Source: Occallatibacter riparius
GTDB taxonomy: Bacteria > Acidobacteriota > Terriglobia > Terriglobales > Acidobacteriaceae
DNA: 64,000 nt
Assembly (NCBI RefSeq): GCF_025264625.1
Contig: NZ_CP093313.1
Location: 682,001 to 746,000, forward strand
Direction: 5' to 3'
Shown: piece by piece, positions 55,101 through 63,269 of the stretch
How the letters are laid out: each line of letters starts with the position of its first letter
How positions within the stretch are numbered: position 1 is the first letter of the stretch
Position numbers and translations under genes: made by a program
Notes under the pieces: generated by a model
The model's database searches: none
The model's input: the letters and a program-made list of their open reading frames with translations, nothing else
Told to the model about the DNA's origin: nothing

Positions 55101-56444
55101 GCCGATGCAAGCGACCCCTACCATCTGGTGCTGATGGATTGGAACATGCCCGAGATGGATGGCATTCAATCAAGCGCTCTGATCCGAAGAGATTCAGGGT
55201 TGAAGAACATGCCGCGGATTGTGATGGTTACCGCATTTGGGCGCGAGGAGATCCGCCACCAGGCAGAACAACTTGGAATTGATGCGTTTTTAACGAAGCC
55301 AGTGAATGCCTCGGTCTTGTATGACACGCTGATGGGGCTATTCGGAGCAGCAAGCCTGGGACACGCTGGAGGGACATCCCACAAAGCCGGCGCGGCGGAA
55401 CACAATGCGCGCGGGATACGCGTGCTCCTGGTGGAAGACAACGAAATGAATCAGCAGGTCGCCACCGAACTGCTGGAAAGTGCCGGAGCTGTGGTGACCG
55501 TGGCGAATCATGGTGGCATTGCGGTGAAGGTTCTGCAGGAGGGCCCGCAGCCACCACCGTTCGATGTCGTCTTCATGGATCTGCAGATGCCGGAGATGGA
55601 CGGCTTCACCGCGACTGGAATACTCCGTGCGGACCCGCGGTTCCATGAGCTTCCCATCATCGCAATGACTGCTCACGCATTAGTGGAAGAGCGCGAACGC
55701 TGTTTGAAAGCGGGGATGAATGACCACGTTACCAAGCCGATCGATCCAGACGCGCTGTTCGCCGCTTTAGCGCGCTGGACCAAGCCGCGCGAGACTACCG
55801 TAGCGGAGGTCGACGATGCGGCACCCGCAGAGGACAGCGAGCCCACTCTGCAAATTGAGGGCGTGGATACCATTGGAGCGTTGAACCGAGTTGCGGGGAA
55901 CGCGCGCCTCTACCGAAGGCTGCTGGAACAGTTCGTTACGAAGGAAGCCGATATGGACGATCGGATCGGCGATGCTCTTTCGATGGAGGATCGAGAGAGT
56001 GCCGAACGGCTTGCCCACACATTGAAGGGTCTGGCCGGCAACCTGGGAATGGGCAGCGTGCAAGCCGCGGCGGCAAAGGTTGAGAAGGCGATCCGAGACG
56101 GCGCCGCTGAAGCGCCTGCATTCCTCACCGAGTTGAAAGGCGTTTTCCGGTCGCAGGTGGGCCGGATTCGGGCGGCTTTAGGGAGTGCGGCGACCCCGGT
56201 CGCTTCACAGGTTCCATTCGACGCCGAGGCGGCCGGAAATTCGATCCGGCGCCTCTTGTCGATGATCGACGCCAATGATGGAGACGCAGCCGACATGGTG
56301 GAGGATGTGACTGCAAACCTGGCGGCGAGGATCGATCATGACCGGCTCAACTCATTGCGTGACTCGATCTCCGAATTTGATTTCGATGCGGCGCGAACAA
56401 AGTTAGTGCAGATCGCAGCGGATTGCAGTCTGCCTGTTGGGTGA
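52110..56444 (+). CDS. Hybrid sensor histidine kinase (HAMP-GAF-PAS-PAS-HisKA-HATPase-REC-REC-HPt)
   Basis: 1444 residues, with GAGGG before the ATG. Two helices (about 8-28 and 190-210) bound a helical extracytoplasmic sensor. Then come HAMP (about 210-265), a GAF-like domain (275-415), two PAS domains (about 445-570 and 575-700), HisKA with MSHEIRTP (His 722), and an ATPase domain with LVNNAVKFT and [10 protein letters not shown]. Two receivers follow (Asp 1010 in [13 protein letters not shown]; Asp 1157 in [13 protein letters not shown]), then HPt with [11 protein letters not shown] (His 1303). It can run a full internal phosphorelay and likely drives the receiver-cyclase encoded 4 bases downstream. 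Confidence 0.96.
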   Translation: MTIAKRLAFLLALPIVVLIALSGFVVYELAGIEKQSRFVSEQQIESLAALGNISRELGNARVELRNSLLAEDPALTAQTAAEFDKHVKATTDLLAHYGDTLVSDEQDRRQYLEFRELFHDWTSESRRLISSSAGGHRAEARSLLLSGYMPDLGVRLSEALSSWIDHNEALSRHAGREVSGSVGRLLRNLLIATASAMLLSFAFGYFTFRRIVHPIRGLQNSVQAIAGGDYIQAVPFTTMAGETGDLARSIEVLKQDASETSQQRWLKASVAKLSSILQGAESIPAFGENLLSEIVPLLGGGAAAFYVREGDAGRFRRAAGYGMADGCPADFITEDGGLAGECVRQRVPLTVKSLPSAYIRISSALGSAPPVETTAWPILSLDSVLAVLEFASFRELSSREKALTEELMPVVALNLEVLLRNLATQQLLLQTQQQAKELEASEERSRLILGSTADGIFGTDADGVITFINPAACHMLGFAQEELLGGHSHAMFHHHHPDGSDYPKEQCPMFAAYAHGTSSHVDDEFLWRKDGSGVPVEYGARPVFKDGAVIGSVVSFTDITERRKAEERLRETERFFRSVLESAPDAMMVVGQDGTIRIANAQCERVFGYTREELSGQPVEMLVPEDIRRGHPALREGFFHAPSARPMGAALALAGLRKDGSLFPIEIGLSPLPAKGNESAQVAVSIRDITERKEQERQIIEARQKAEEATAAKSMFLANMSHEIRTPMNAIIGMTHLALKTDLTPKQADYLTKVRSAAGTLLGIINDILDFSKIEAGKLDIENAEFQFENVLQNLITVVGQKAEEKGLEFLVSAQSDIPPSLVGDPLRLGQILINLVNNAVKFTQHGEVVVSVAVEERASDRITLGFAVRDTGIGMTPEQCSRLFQAFSQADTSTTRKFGGTGLGLSISKRLVEMMGGRIWAESEPGVGSTFRFTASFGIGSQQHQQRFVPDLAGLRALVVDDNAQAREILCDALRGFALRADSVDSGRASLQALASADASDPYHLVLMDWNMPEMDGIQSSALIRRDSGLKNMPRIVMVTAFGREEIRHQAEQLGIDAFLTKPVNASVLYDTLMGLFGAASLGHAGGTSHKAGAAEHNARGIRVLLVEDNEMNQQVATELLESAGAVVTVANHGGIAVKVLQEGPQPPPFDVVFMDLQMPEMDGFTATGILRADPRFHELPIIAMTAHALVEERERCLKAGMNDHVTKPIDPDALFAALARWTKPRETTVAEVDDAAPAEDSEPTLQIEGVDTIGALNRVAGNARLYRRLLEQFVTKEADMDDRIGDALSMEDRESAERLAHTLKGLAGNLGMGSVQAAAAKVEKAIRDGAAEAPAFLTELKGVFRSQVGRIRAALGSAATPVASQVPFDAEAAGNSIRRLLSMIDANDGDAADMVEDVTANLAARIDHDRLNSLRDSISEFDFDAARTKLVQIAADCSLPVG

Positions 56445-56448
56445 GCAC

Positions 56449-57501
56449 ATGACGAGCAGCGATGATAAGAAGACCATTTTGCTGGTTGATGACGCGCCGG
56501 CCAACATTGAGGTCGCTCGCGAGATTCTAAAAGGGGTTTTCAGGACACGCATTGCCACCAGTGGCGCCAAGGCACTTGAATCCGTCAAGGTCTCGCCTGC
56601 TCCGGACCTGATTCTGCTCGACGTGAAGATGCCTGAGATGGACGGTTACGAAGTTTGCAGGCGATTGAAGCTTGACCCCGCGACCCGCGAGATTCCGGTG
56701 ATCTTTTTGACCGCGATGACCGAAGCCGCCGACGAAACCAAAGGGTTTGATATGGGAGCGGTCGATTACATCCACAAGCCCTTTTCACCGCCGGTTGTAC
56801 TCGCGAGGGTTCAGACTCATCTAAATCTCCGCGAAACACGCGAACAGCTGGCGCGAGAGAAGCAGCTTGTTGATCGTCTCCTTGACAATATTCTGCCTCC
56901 GGCAGCTGTTAAGGAATTGAAGACGACCGGGAAGGTCGCGCCTCAGCGGTTCGAGAACGTGGCGGTTCTGTTTGTTGATCTCGTCAGCTTCACGGCATTC
57001 TGCGATCGGCACGCGCCGGAGGAGGTCGTGAGCGCCTTGAGTGACTTGTTTCTGATGTTTGAAGAGACGGCGAGCAGATACGGACTCGAGAAGATCAAAA
57101 CGATTGGTGATGCGTTCTTGGCAACGGCAGGCCTGCTCAATCCCGTGGCCGAGCCACTCAGGGCAGCGGTTAGCTGTGCGCTGGACATCGTGGCCGCGAC
57201 GCCTCATATTCGAGACGGATGGCGCGTTCACGCCGGGGTCCACCTCGGCCCCGTGATGGCGGGCATTGTGGGTCGTGAGCGGTATCAATTCGATGTCTGG
57301 GGCGACACCGTGAATGTAGCTGCACGGCTCACTTCAGCCGCATCGCCTAACTCGGTGGTGCTCACCGAATCTCATGCAGCGCTGCTTTCAGGACTAACCA
57401 TTGCTCCACGAGGCAAAGTAGAGCTGAAAGGCAAGGGCCTGGTGCCTCTGGTCGAGATATCGGCCAGTGCATTGTTTCCTGTAACTACTCAGTTGGCGTG
57501 A
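56449..57501 (+). CDS. Receiver-domain class III adenylate cyclase
   Basis: 350 residues from the ATG at 56449, four bases after the kinase stop; a TTG at 56437 would overlap it. The receiver has KKTILLVDDAPAN, Asp in LILLDVKMPEMDG and Lys in YIHKPFSP. A coiled linker (LAREKQLVDRLLDNILPP) leads to a class III cyclase domain. Metal Asp residues lie in FVDLVSFTAF and KTIGDAFLA. The adenine-selecting Lys (KTIGD) and Asp (FDVWGD) and transition-state Asn and Arg (NVAARL) are all present. It should make cAMP as a homodimer when phosphorylated by the upstream kinase. Confidence 0.96.
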   Translation: MTSSDDKKTILLVDDAPANIEVAREILKGVFRTRIATSGAKALESVKVSPAPDLILLDVKMPEMDGYEVCRRLKLDPATREIPVIFLTAMTEAADETKGFDMGAVDYIHKPFSPPVVLARVQTHLNLRETREQLAREKQLVDRLLDNILPPAAVKELKTTGKVAPQRFENVAVLFVDLVSFTAFCDRHAPEEVVSALSDLFLMFEETASRYGLEKIKTIGDAFLATAGLLNPVAEPLRAAVSCALDIVAATPHIRDGWRVHAGVHLGPVMAGIVGRERYQFDVWGDTVNVAARLTSAASPNSVVLTESHAALLSGLTIAPRGKVELKGKGLVPLVEISASALFPVTTQLA

Positions 57502-57515
57502 GGCGAAGCGAGATG

Positions 57516-57569
57516 ATGGTGGCCAGGGACGGGATTGAACCGCCGACGCCGGCCTTTCGGAGGGCCGCG
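57516..57569 (-). repeat. Truncated tRNA-Phe 3' copy (direct repeat)
   Basis: Positions 57516-57557 are identical for 42 bases to 57628-57669 in the 3' half of the tRNA-Phe gene, including the T arm, acceptor 3' strand and encoded CCA. The match breaks at the anticodon loop, and no D arm or 5' acceptor strand follows. This is the pattern left at tRNA attachment sites of integrative elements; only about 70 bases now separate it from the intact gene. Confidence 0.8.
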
Positions 57570-57628
57570 GACGGATACGGCGCTTCGCGCAAAAGCCCGC
57601 GCGGCTTGAGATTTTCGTTTGATCGGAA

Positions 57629-57703
57629 TGGTGGCCAGGGACGGGATTGAACCGCCGACGCCGGCCTTTTCAGGGCCGCGCTCTACCACTGAGCTACCTG
57701 GCC
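57629..57703 (-). tRNA. tRNA-Phe (GAA)
   Basis: The 75-base cloverleaf on the minus strand has acceptor GGCCAGG / CCTGGCC, D arm GCTC-AGTGGTAGA-GC, anticodon stem-loop CGGCC-CTGAAAA-GGCCG (anticodon GAA), and T loop GTTCAATCC. Discriminator A and CCA are encoded. The D loop is short but complete. Confidence 0.93.
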
Positions 57704-57908
57704 TCAGTGCAGACTGCGTTGCAAGATCCTGTGCGGGAGTCCGGCGACGCCGGAGGAGGGTGGGTTTCCTCGAACAGTGGGCTGCAACAACTTTTGTGAG
57801 TATAGCAACTCACGGGGCGATGAGCCAAACAGGGTAAATGCGTCGGGAGCAGGCTCCATATTTTTGTGGCTTGCGAGCGGAAACACTGCCCTAAACTGGA
57901 AAGCACCT

Positions 57909-59549
57909 ATGCGAGCTTACCTCGGGTTCCCTGCCCCCATTGTCCTGTGTCTTTCGTTTGTTAATGTTGCGGTTCAGCCGGCTGCAACCCAGCCAGTGCC
58001 CGTTCGAAGCCGCGCGGCAACGGCAGTGGCCCGTTCCGCCGATGAGGCACGGGCAGAACGAGCCTACGACGAGGCCTTGAAGGCTGGGCCACTGACATTG
58101 CGGGCTTTCCTGGTGAAGTTTCCCAAAGGGGCGGATCTGCATGTGCATCTTTCGGGTGCGGTGTATGCAGAAACGTTCATTCGCGATGCGGGCGAGGACA
58201 AATTGTGCGTCGATCCGGAGGGGAAGAAGTGGGCGCGCGACGGCCAGGGCAATCTGCTGAAGGAGCCGTGCCCGGGACAGTTGGTTGCCGCGTCCGTACT
58301 TACGGGGCACTCGCTGAAGTCGGCGGACCAGGACCTGTATGACGCGCTGGTGAACTCGTTTTCGATGCGGAGCTTTGTGCCGTATGCCGGGTTCAGCGGG
58401 CATGACCAGTTTTTTGCGACGTTCGGCAAGTTCGGTGGGATCGACAAGCGGCATACGGGCGAGTGGGTGGACGAGGTGGCGAGCCGGGCAGCAGAACAGA
58501 ATCAGCAGTACCTGGAGCTGATGCAGACGCCGGTTTTCTCGCACGCGACGATGATTGCAAAGGGGATCGGTTGGCCGGAGGGACAGGTCGATTTTGCCCA
58601 GCTACGGCAGAAACTGCTGGATGGCGGGCTGCGGGACGAGGTCGCGCCAGACATGGAGGATGTGCGGAGTTCGGAGGAGCAGCGGAAGCAGATTGAGCAC
58701 TGCGGGACGGCTGAGGAGGCTCCGGCGTGCGAGGTTGAGGTGCGCTACATCTATCAGATTCTGCGCGCCAGCCCGCCAGAGATAGTGTTTGCGCAGACGC
58801 TGCTCGGGTTCGAAACCATCCAAAAATCGATGGATACGGGCGCCGACGGGTTTGTCGGGATCAACTTTGTGCAGCCCGAGGATGGGTTCGTCTCGATGCG
58901 CGATTACGCGCTGCAGATGAAGATGGTAGGGTATCTGCATTCGGTGTATCCCAAGGTGCATATCTCGTTGCATGCAGGCGAGTTAGTTCCGGGCGTGGTG
59001 ACGCCGGAGGGGCTGCGGTTCCACGTGCGGGAGGCGGTGGAGACCGCGCATGCGGAACGAATTGGCCATGGCGTGGACGTGATGTACGAGACAGATGCCG
59101 CTAAGCTGTTGAAGGCAATGGCTGAGAAGCATGTGATGGTGGAGATCAACCTGAGCTCGAACGAGGGCATTCTGGGGGTTAAGGGGGAGGATCACCCGCT
59201 GCCTCTGTATATCAAGGCGCATGTTCCGGTGGCGCTTTCGACCGATGATGAGGGGGTCAGCCGCATCGATCTGACCAATGAGTACGTGAAGGCGGCGATG
59301 GAGTATCACCCGTCGTATCAGCAGCTTAAGATGTTCGCGCGGACGGGGATGGAGCATGATTTCCTGCCTGGAGACAGCTTGTGGGCGGAGGGGGATGATT
59401 TTCGCGCGGCGCGGGGGGCCTGCCGGGGACAGTTGCTGGGCGGCGACAATCCATCGGGTGGATGTAAGTCATTGATAGAGAAGAGCCAAAAGGCTACGGC
59501 GCAGTGGGAACTGGAGCGGCGGTTCCGGGCGTTTGAGGCGGCGTTCTGA
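57909..59549 (+). CDS. Exported adenosine deaminase-like protein (ADGF type)
   Basis: 546 residues from the ATG at 57909 (GGAAAG upstream), which begins a signal peptide; earlier in-frame starts cover non-coding DNA near the tRNA. The metal-dependent deaminase fold shows the zinc motif HVHLSGA, LHAGEL with a third His, RIGHG and the catalytic STDDEG. Length and secretion fit the adenosine deaminase growth-factor-like group, which converts adenosine to inosine outside the cytoplasm. It lies close to the cAMP genes but across the tRNA, so a link is speculative. Confidence 0.93.
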   Translation: MRAYLGFPAPIVLCLSFVNVAVQPAATQPVPVRSRAATAVARSADEARAERAYDEALKAGPLTLRAFLVKFPKGADLHVHLSGAVYAETFIRDAGEDKLCVDPEGKKWARDGQGNLLKEPCPGQLVAASVLTGHSLKSADQDLYDALVNSFSMRSFVPYAGFSGHDQFFATFGKFGGIDKRHTGEWVDEVASRAAEQNQQYLELMQTPVFSHATMIAKGIGWPEGQVDFAQLRQKLLDGGLRDEVAPDMEDVRSSEEQRKQIEHCGTAEEAPACEVEVRYIYQILRASPPEIVFAQTLLGFETIQKSMDTGADGFVGINFVQPEDGFVSMRDYALQMKMVGYLHSVYPKVHISLHAGELVPGVVTPEGLRFHVREAVETAHAERIGHGVDVMYETDAAKLLKAMAEKHVMVEINLSSNEGILGVKGEDHPLPLYIKAHVPVALSTDDEGVSRIDLTNEYVKAAMEYHPSYQQLKMFARTGMEHDFLPGDSLWAEGDDFRAARGACRGQLLGGDNPSGGCKSLIEKSQKATAQWELERRFRAFEAAF

Positions 59550-59558
59550 GAGGCCGGG

Positions 59559-59990
59559 ATGGATAACGAGCGGGTTCGGGCGATCTGCATGGCGCTGCCC
59601 CACGTGTGCGAGACGGTGAACTGGGGGCACCACCTCGTGTACTGGGTGGGTGATCGGGATATCGGTGGGAAGATGTTCGCGATGACGGACCTCGATGGGT
59701 CTGGGACCGGGGTGCTGTGGTTCCACTGCGGGGCGGAGCGATTCCATGAGCTGCTGGAGGTGGAGGGGATCTCGGGTTCGCCGTACCTGGCCAAGGTGCA
59801 CTGGGTGACGGTGGACCGGTGGGACGTGCTGCGGCCTCGGGAGATTGAGGACGAGTTGAAGCGGGCGCATGCGCTGATCTATGAGAAGCTGCCGCCGCGG
59901 ACGAAGAAGGTACTCGCGCTGCCGGAGAAGGAGCGGAAGAAGGTTATCCGGGAGAGGAAGCGAGTGCTGGCGGAGAAGAAAAAAGGCTAG
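59559..59990 (+). CDS. MmcQ/YjbR family protein
   Basis: 143 residues, 9 bases after the deaminase stop. It has the MmcQ/YjbR fold of DNA-binding-like proteins: RVRAICMALPHVCETVNWGH near the N-terminus and a VTVDRWDVL segment, then a Lys-rich helical tail (EKERKKVIRERKRVLAEKKK). The family is small and cytosolic and its function is not settled. It is probably cotranscribed with the deaminase gene. Confidence 0.9.
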   Translation: MDNERVRAICMALPHVCETVNWGHHLVYWVGDRDIGGKMFAMTDLDGSGTGVLWFHCGAERFHELLEVEGISGSPYLAKVHWVTVDRWDVLRPREIEDELKRAHALIYEKLPPRTKKVLALPEKERKKVIRERKRVLAEKKKG

Positions 59991-60118
59991 CAATCGCCCT
60001 GCATCAGGCTGACACGACGGATAGAAGGCGTGTAGAGTTGTCGCGTCGAAAAAGTCCCTGGGAGGGCCCCGGCGCTTCCCATTCCCCAGCGAAGCTCAAC
60101 CGGAGAGGTCCCCTCAAT

Positions 60119-60637
60119 ATGCCCAAAACTACGCGTTGGCTCCTCAGCCTGTCGGCTGCATGTGCCTTTGCCGCGCTGCCGGCGTTTGCCCAACAGGATA
60201 AGAGCGAAGATCCGGAACTGCGAGAGATGGAGCAGTACACGCTCACGATGGAGAACCTGACGCGATGGATGGATGTGATGGTATCGCTGCAGCCGGTGGC
60301 GAACAGCCATCCTGACGACCTGAAGGCGCTGGAGATTGATGGGGACAAGGACGAGTCGCTTGACCAGTTGGCGAAGAAGATCTCAGCGGTGCCGGCTCTG
60401 GTGGACGCGATGGCGAAACACGGGTTCACTCCGCGGCAGTTTGTGCTGGAGGAGATGGTGCTTTTCCAAGCCAGCATGGCGGCGGCAATGATGCCAGCGG
60501 GCGCGAATGAGGCGGAACTCGCGCATAAGGCCCACGTGAATCCGGCGAACGTGGCGTTTGTGCGGCAGCACAAGGACGAGATTGAGGCGATGCAGAAGAA
60601 GTACGCGCCGCAGGGCGGAGACGACTCGAACCAGTGA
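60119..60637 (+). CDS. Small exported alpha-helical protein of unknown function
   Basis: 172 residues from the ATG at 60119, with GGAGAGG 11 bases upstream and a signal peptide (MPKTTRWLLSLSAACAF to AFAQQ). The mature part is helical and Met/Ala-rich (MVLFQASMAAAMMPAG), with conserved-looking LTRWMDVMVSLQ and NPANVAFVRQHKDEI. I do not recognise a catalytic motif. Proteins of this appearance occur widely in Acidobacteria. Probably periplasmic. Confidence 0.85.
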   Translation: MPKTTRWLLSLSAACAFAALPAFAQQDKSEDPELREMEQYTLTMENLTRWMDVMVSLQPVANSHPDDLKALEIDGDKDESLDQLAKKISAVPALVDAMAKHGFTPRQFVLEEMVLFQASMAAAMMPAGANEAELAHKAHVNPANVAFVRQHKDEIEAMQKKYAPQGGDDSNQ

Positions 60638-60843
60638 CTTCGGCCTGGGTCATTTGCTGGGTGTTTACGGATAAGTAATATGGCGCGATCAATGTTGAAA
60701 CGACCTAGTTTTTCCACTATGAGAATTTGGATATGCCTATGTGGTCTATTCCGTTTGCGTTACATAAAAATTGGCGAATATATGGAGAAGTAAAAAAGGG
60801 GGGAGGGGTAGCTAATTTTCTGGTAAACGCAGTGCCTGACTAG

Positions 60844-60963
60844 TTACTCCCCTTCTGATTCCCCATTGTCGGGGCTGTTCGCAGGCCGTGTCGAAGCCTT
60901 TGGCGACGGATGTTGATGAATATTGAAGGGGCTCGGTGCACGCCGGCTGTCATGATGGGTCAT
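60844..60963 (-). CDS. Possible small ORF of 39 residues with strong ribosome site
   Basis: On the minus strand AAAGAGGAA lies six bases before an ATG that opens a 39-codon frame starting MTHHDSRRAPSPFNIHQHPS and ending in acidic GESEGE. It is hydrophilic and His/Pro/Ser-rich, with no membrane segment. A terminator-like hairpin sits 23 bases upstream of the start, which could be an attenuator or the end of another transcript. The coding status is uncertain. Confidence 0.35.
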   Translation of the reverse strand: MTHHDSRRAPSPFNIHQHPSPKASTRPANSPDNGESEGE

Positions 60964-60986
60964 CTGAGTTCCTCTTTGGGCAAAGA

Positions 60987-61020
60987 AAACGCCCGCCGGT
61001 GGCCGGCGGGCGTTTGTTTT
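60987..61020. terminator. Strong GC hairpin with T tract
   Basis: A perfect 10-bp stem CGCCCGCCGG / CCGGCGGGCG with loop TGG is flanked by AAA and TTTGTTTT, and on the other strand by TTTTCTTT. It reads as a terminator in both directions. No obvious rightward gene ends just before it, so a short untranslated RNA or the leader of the small leftward frame may be involved. Confidence 0.8.
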
Positions 61021-61227
61021 GTCCTCTATATCCAGTATGGCATATTCGATCAGTAATCCGCAAAAACTTTTCCACATTTTGTAACGAGCGGATTCAGTGG
61101 GTTAGGTCTGTTTTCCACAGTTGACAGGGCTTGACAGGATTTCGGGAGAGAGGCCGAACGGCGGGGCCAGCTTGCATTCTTCCCCGGGTCCAAATACGAG
61201 GAGGCGGGGGGTTGCCGACGCAGAGGC

Positions 61228-61800
61228 TTAGCCCTGGATTGGATCGGCTAGGGCTTGTGACAGCTTTCTGCTCAGCAGTACCCCGGCGATCAGGAAGTAA
61301 ATTGCACCGAAAATGGCGTAGCCCCCCATGTCCTTCGCGTGCAACTTGCCGCCTAGGCCACCGAGTACAAAGGCAATTCCTGCGGCAGTCGATTGGAGGC
61401 CGCTCAGGATCATCGCCCATTGTCCGCCGAATTGCTTACGGCGGATGAGCCCGGCAACGAGTTGAAGCGCGCCGGCTCCGAATGCCCAGGCACCGAAAAT
61501 CGCGATTGAGTATGCCGGTTTGCTAGAGATGGTGAAGCCGATTCCGAGCGCAACAGCGGAGCCCAGAAGAGCATTGATGATCTGCGAGGTCCTGGCGTCC
61601 CCTGTAAGACGTGAGGCTCTGAGATCGTACAACGTGCAGGCGACGTCCCAAAGCGGGTAGACGATCAGCAAGATGGAAGCGACATCTGGCTGCGCAGATG
61701 CGGTGGAAAGGACAGCGGCAGCCCACAACGCCTGGAAGACGGTACGCACAAAGTAAAGGTTCCGCAAAGAGCGAGCTGATCCGTTGAAGTGATTTTGCAT
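61228..61800 (-). CDS. HdeD-like (DUF308) membrane protein
   Basis: 190 residues with about six hydrophobic segments, such as VASILLIVYPLWDVACTLYD and AIFGAWAFGAGALQLVAGLI. Helix spacing and the glycine-rich GAWAFGAGALQLV repeat type fit the HdeD/DUF308 family of acid-stress-associated membrane proteins. It lies 74 bases downstream of a TetR regulator on the same strand and shares a nine-base motif with that gene's promoter, so it is probably a TetR target. Confidence 0.85.
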   Translation of the reverse strand: MQNHFNGSARSLRNLYFVRTVFQALWAAAVLSTASAQPDVASILLIVYPLWDVACTLYDLRASRLTGDARTSQIINALLGSAVALGIGFTISSKPAYSIAIFGAWAFGAGALQLVAGLIRRKQFGGQWAMILSGLQSTAAGIAFVLGGLGGKLHAKDMGGYAIFGAIYFLIAGVLLSRKLSQALADPIQG

Positions 61801-61819
61801 CGAAAGGTTCTCCTCTATC

Positions 61820-61830
61820 TTCTAGTTGGT
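61820..61830 (-). promoter_or_regulatory. Probable TetR half-site upstream of the HdeD-like gene
   Basis: On the minus strand ACCAACTAGA shares the nine-mer ACCAACTAG with the palindrome in front of the TetR gene (62469). It lies 20 bases before the HdeD-like start. Confidence 0.45.
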
Positions 61831-61874
61831 AGATTTTCCGGACACGCAGAAATCTTACAATCGACCTCTGCATT

Positions 61875-62456
61875 TCAGTTCTTGGCTGGATTGAGACGCT
61901 TAAGTGCTGTTCCGGTCACGATCCTGAAGACGTCACCATCGCCGGTGGCGCGCGCGGAGAGCATAGCCCCGTGCACGACTGCCATTAGAGCCTGGGCCTC
62001 GGAGGCTGCAGAGTCTTGCAATTTGAGGACGCCTGACTTTGCTCCAGCCTTCAGAGTTCGCTCGAGCCATTCGCTTAATGCTGTGAAATGCAGACGCACT
62101 TCGGCTTGTACTTCCTCGGGCAAGGACGGGAGTTCTGCTCCCATGAGTGCAGCAACGCAGAACGGGACCGTACGCGCGCGTATGCATCCCTCCCAGTAGT
62201 GGACGTATGCGTGAAGACGTTTGCGTGGATCTTCGATCTCGCGGTCGAGTTGTCTGGTTCCTTCAATCGTCTTCTCTCGATGGCTCTTGAGAACGGCCAC
62301 TGCCAAGGCAGCTTTTGTAGGAAAGTGATGATGGATGCTGGGTTTCCTGATTCCTACTGCATCGGAGATGTCGGCATAGCTGAATGCCGAATATCCTCTC
62401 TCAATCATCAGGGTCTCCGCCGATTTCAGGATGCGTTCTGCCGTTTCTCCTCGCAT
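61875..62456 (-). CDS. TetR/AcrR family transcriptional regulator
   Basis: 193 residues from the ATG at 62456. The helix-turn-helix reads AERILKSAETLMIERGYSAF, then ADISDAVGIRKPSIHHHFPTK, the typical TetR recognition helix. The C-terminal ligand-binding and dimer domain is helical (TRQLDREIEDPRKRLHAYV and on), with a TetR_C-type conserved VPFCVAALMGAELPSLP. A palindrome 12 bases upstream of the start is a likely self-operator. Ligand unknown; the HdeD-like gene downstream is a probable target. Confidence 0.93.
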   Translation of the reverse strand: MRGETAERILKSAETLMIERGYSAFSYADISDAVGIRKPSIHHHFPTKAALAVAVLKSHREKTIEGTRQLDREIEDPRKRLHAYVHYWEGCIRARTVPFCVAALMGAELPSLPEEVQAEVRLHFTALSEWLERTLKAGAKSGVLKLQDSAASEAQALMAVVHGAMLSARATGDGDVFRIVTGTALKRLNPAKN

Positions 62457-62468
62457 GCAGAGTAGACT

Positions 62469-62482
62469 ACCAACTAGTCGGT
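62469..62482. promoter_or_regulatory. Probable TetR operator
   Basis: ACCAACTAGTCGGT is a 14-base palindrome with one mismatched pair, centred on CTAG, a form typical of TetR-family operators. It overlaps the expected promoter of the TetR gene. Confidence 0.6.
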
Positions 62483-62513
62483 TTGGTTGCAAAATATCCG
62501 ATCGACGGAAATG

Positions 62514-62567
62514 CAGGTCCTTCGACTTCGCTTCACTGCGATTCGCTACGCTCAGGATGGCGGCGTG
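62514..62567. repeat. Possible dispersed intergenic repeat
   Basis: The stretch beginning CAGGTCCTTCGACTTCGCTT and ending CGCTACGCTCAGGATGG resembles a short element I recall as dispersed between genes in many Acidobacteria and other soil bacteria. Only one copy is in this window, so the call depends on memory rather than on comparison here. Confidence 0.35.
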
Positions 62568-62612
62568 TAAATGGCTCTGAGGCGACTTCTGAGCGCCGGC
62601 ACCACGGTTCGT

Positions 62613-63026
62613 TCAGTCGATGATTTTGGCGCCTTGAGCTTTCAGGCGTTGCAGGCCGTCTCTCATTTGCTGCAACTGCTCGGGCGAATGCCCTTGCCAG
62701 TTCGTCACCTCTCCCACGACACGCAGCGGATCGCGGGAGCGATAGGAGAGGGTTGGATTTCCGGGGAACTTCTTGTCGGTGAGGTTGGGGTCGTCGACGA
62801 TGGGTCCAGTAGGCTCGACGAGGTAGATCCTCCCGCGTCCCTCGCCGGCAGCCAGTTCAGCGCCCCAGATGGCGGCATCGAGCGTGCCAGTACAGTAGAC
62901 CCAGGACAGGGGTTTGCCGTCGCCGAAGTTCGAAGTGTACCCGGCTGTGATGAGATCTCCGTGCGTAAGATCTGCGCGGGTGCCGTGGAAGAACTGCTGA
63001 CGGAACTTGCTGTCGGTGGTTGACAT
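62613..63026 (-). CDS. arr: Rifampin ADP-ribosyltransferase
   Basis: 137 residues from the ATG at 63026, the normal Arr length. Conserved blocks are FFHGTRADLTHGDLITAGY, LDAAIWGAELAAGEGRGRIY, VEPTGPIVDDPNLTDKKFPG and RDPLRVVGEVTNW, with the NAD-binding His, Tyr and Asp positions. Arr transfers ADP-ribose from NAD+ to the C23 hydroxyl of rifamycins and inactivates them. It is a lone chromosomal gene with no integron or transposase nearby, pointing to intrinsic rather than acquired resistance. Confidence 0.96.
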   Translation of the reverse strand: MSTTDSKFRQQFFHGTRADLTHGDLITAGYTSNFGDGKPLSWVYCTGTLDAAIWGAELAAGEGRGRIYLVEPTGPIVDDPNLTDKKFPGNPTLSYRSRDPLRVVGEVTNWQGHSPEQLQQMRDGLQRLKAQGAKIID

Positions 63027-63269
63027 AGACCTGGTGCTTCCTCCCAATAGATGGCAATGCAAACTCGCATAATAGTGAGGAAGGACAAGGGCTTGCGGCA
63101 AGCCCCCGCATGTCTGGTAGCTTAAGAATGGGAGGAGGATTTTCCTTCCATCCTTTCGGCCCAAGCCGGGTCGGTTCTCCTTAAAAATCTTTGCTGAGGC
63201 CCAGATACACGTCTGCGCTGCCCAGCAACGGGCATTCCATCAAGATATTCTTCATGCGCCCGAAGTCGA

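Larger units (their letters stand above)
60638..61227. other. AT-rich intergenic region
   Basis: This 590-base gap is the most AT-rich part of the window around 60680-60830. It contains one strong hairpin (60987-61015), one small leftward frame with a good ribosome site (60844-60963), and a TTGACAGGGC / TTGACAGG direct repeat near 61121-61138. No tRNA or known riboswitch was seen. Confidence 0.5.

Noticed and set aside
57516..57569. Second functional tRNA
   Set aside because: Only the 3' half is present; the D arm and 5' acceptor strand are missing and the anticodon loop is altered.
57489..57689. 66-codon leftward frame over the tRNA region
   Set aside because: It reads through tRNA-Phe and its truncated copy; the apparent repeat in the protein is only the tRNA repeat.
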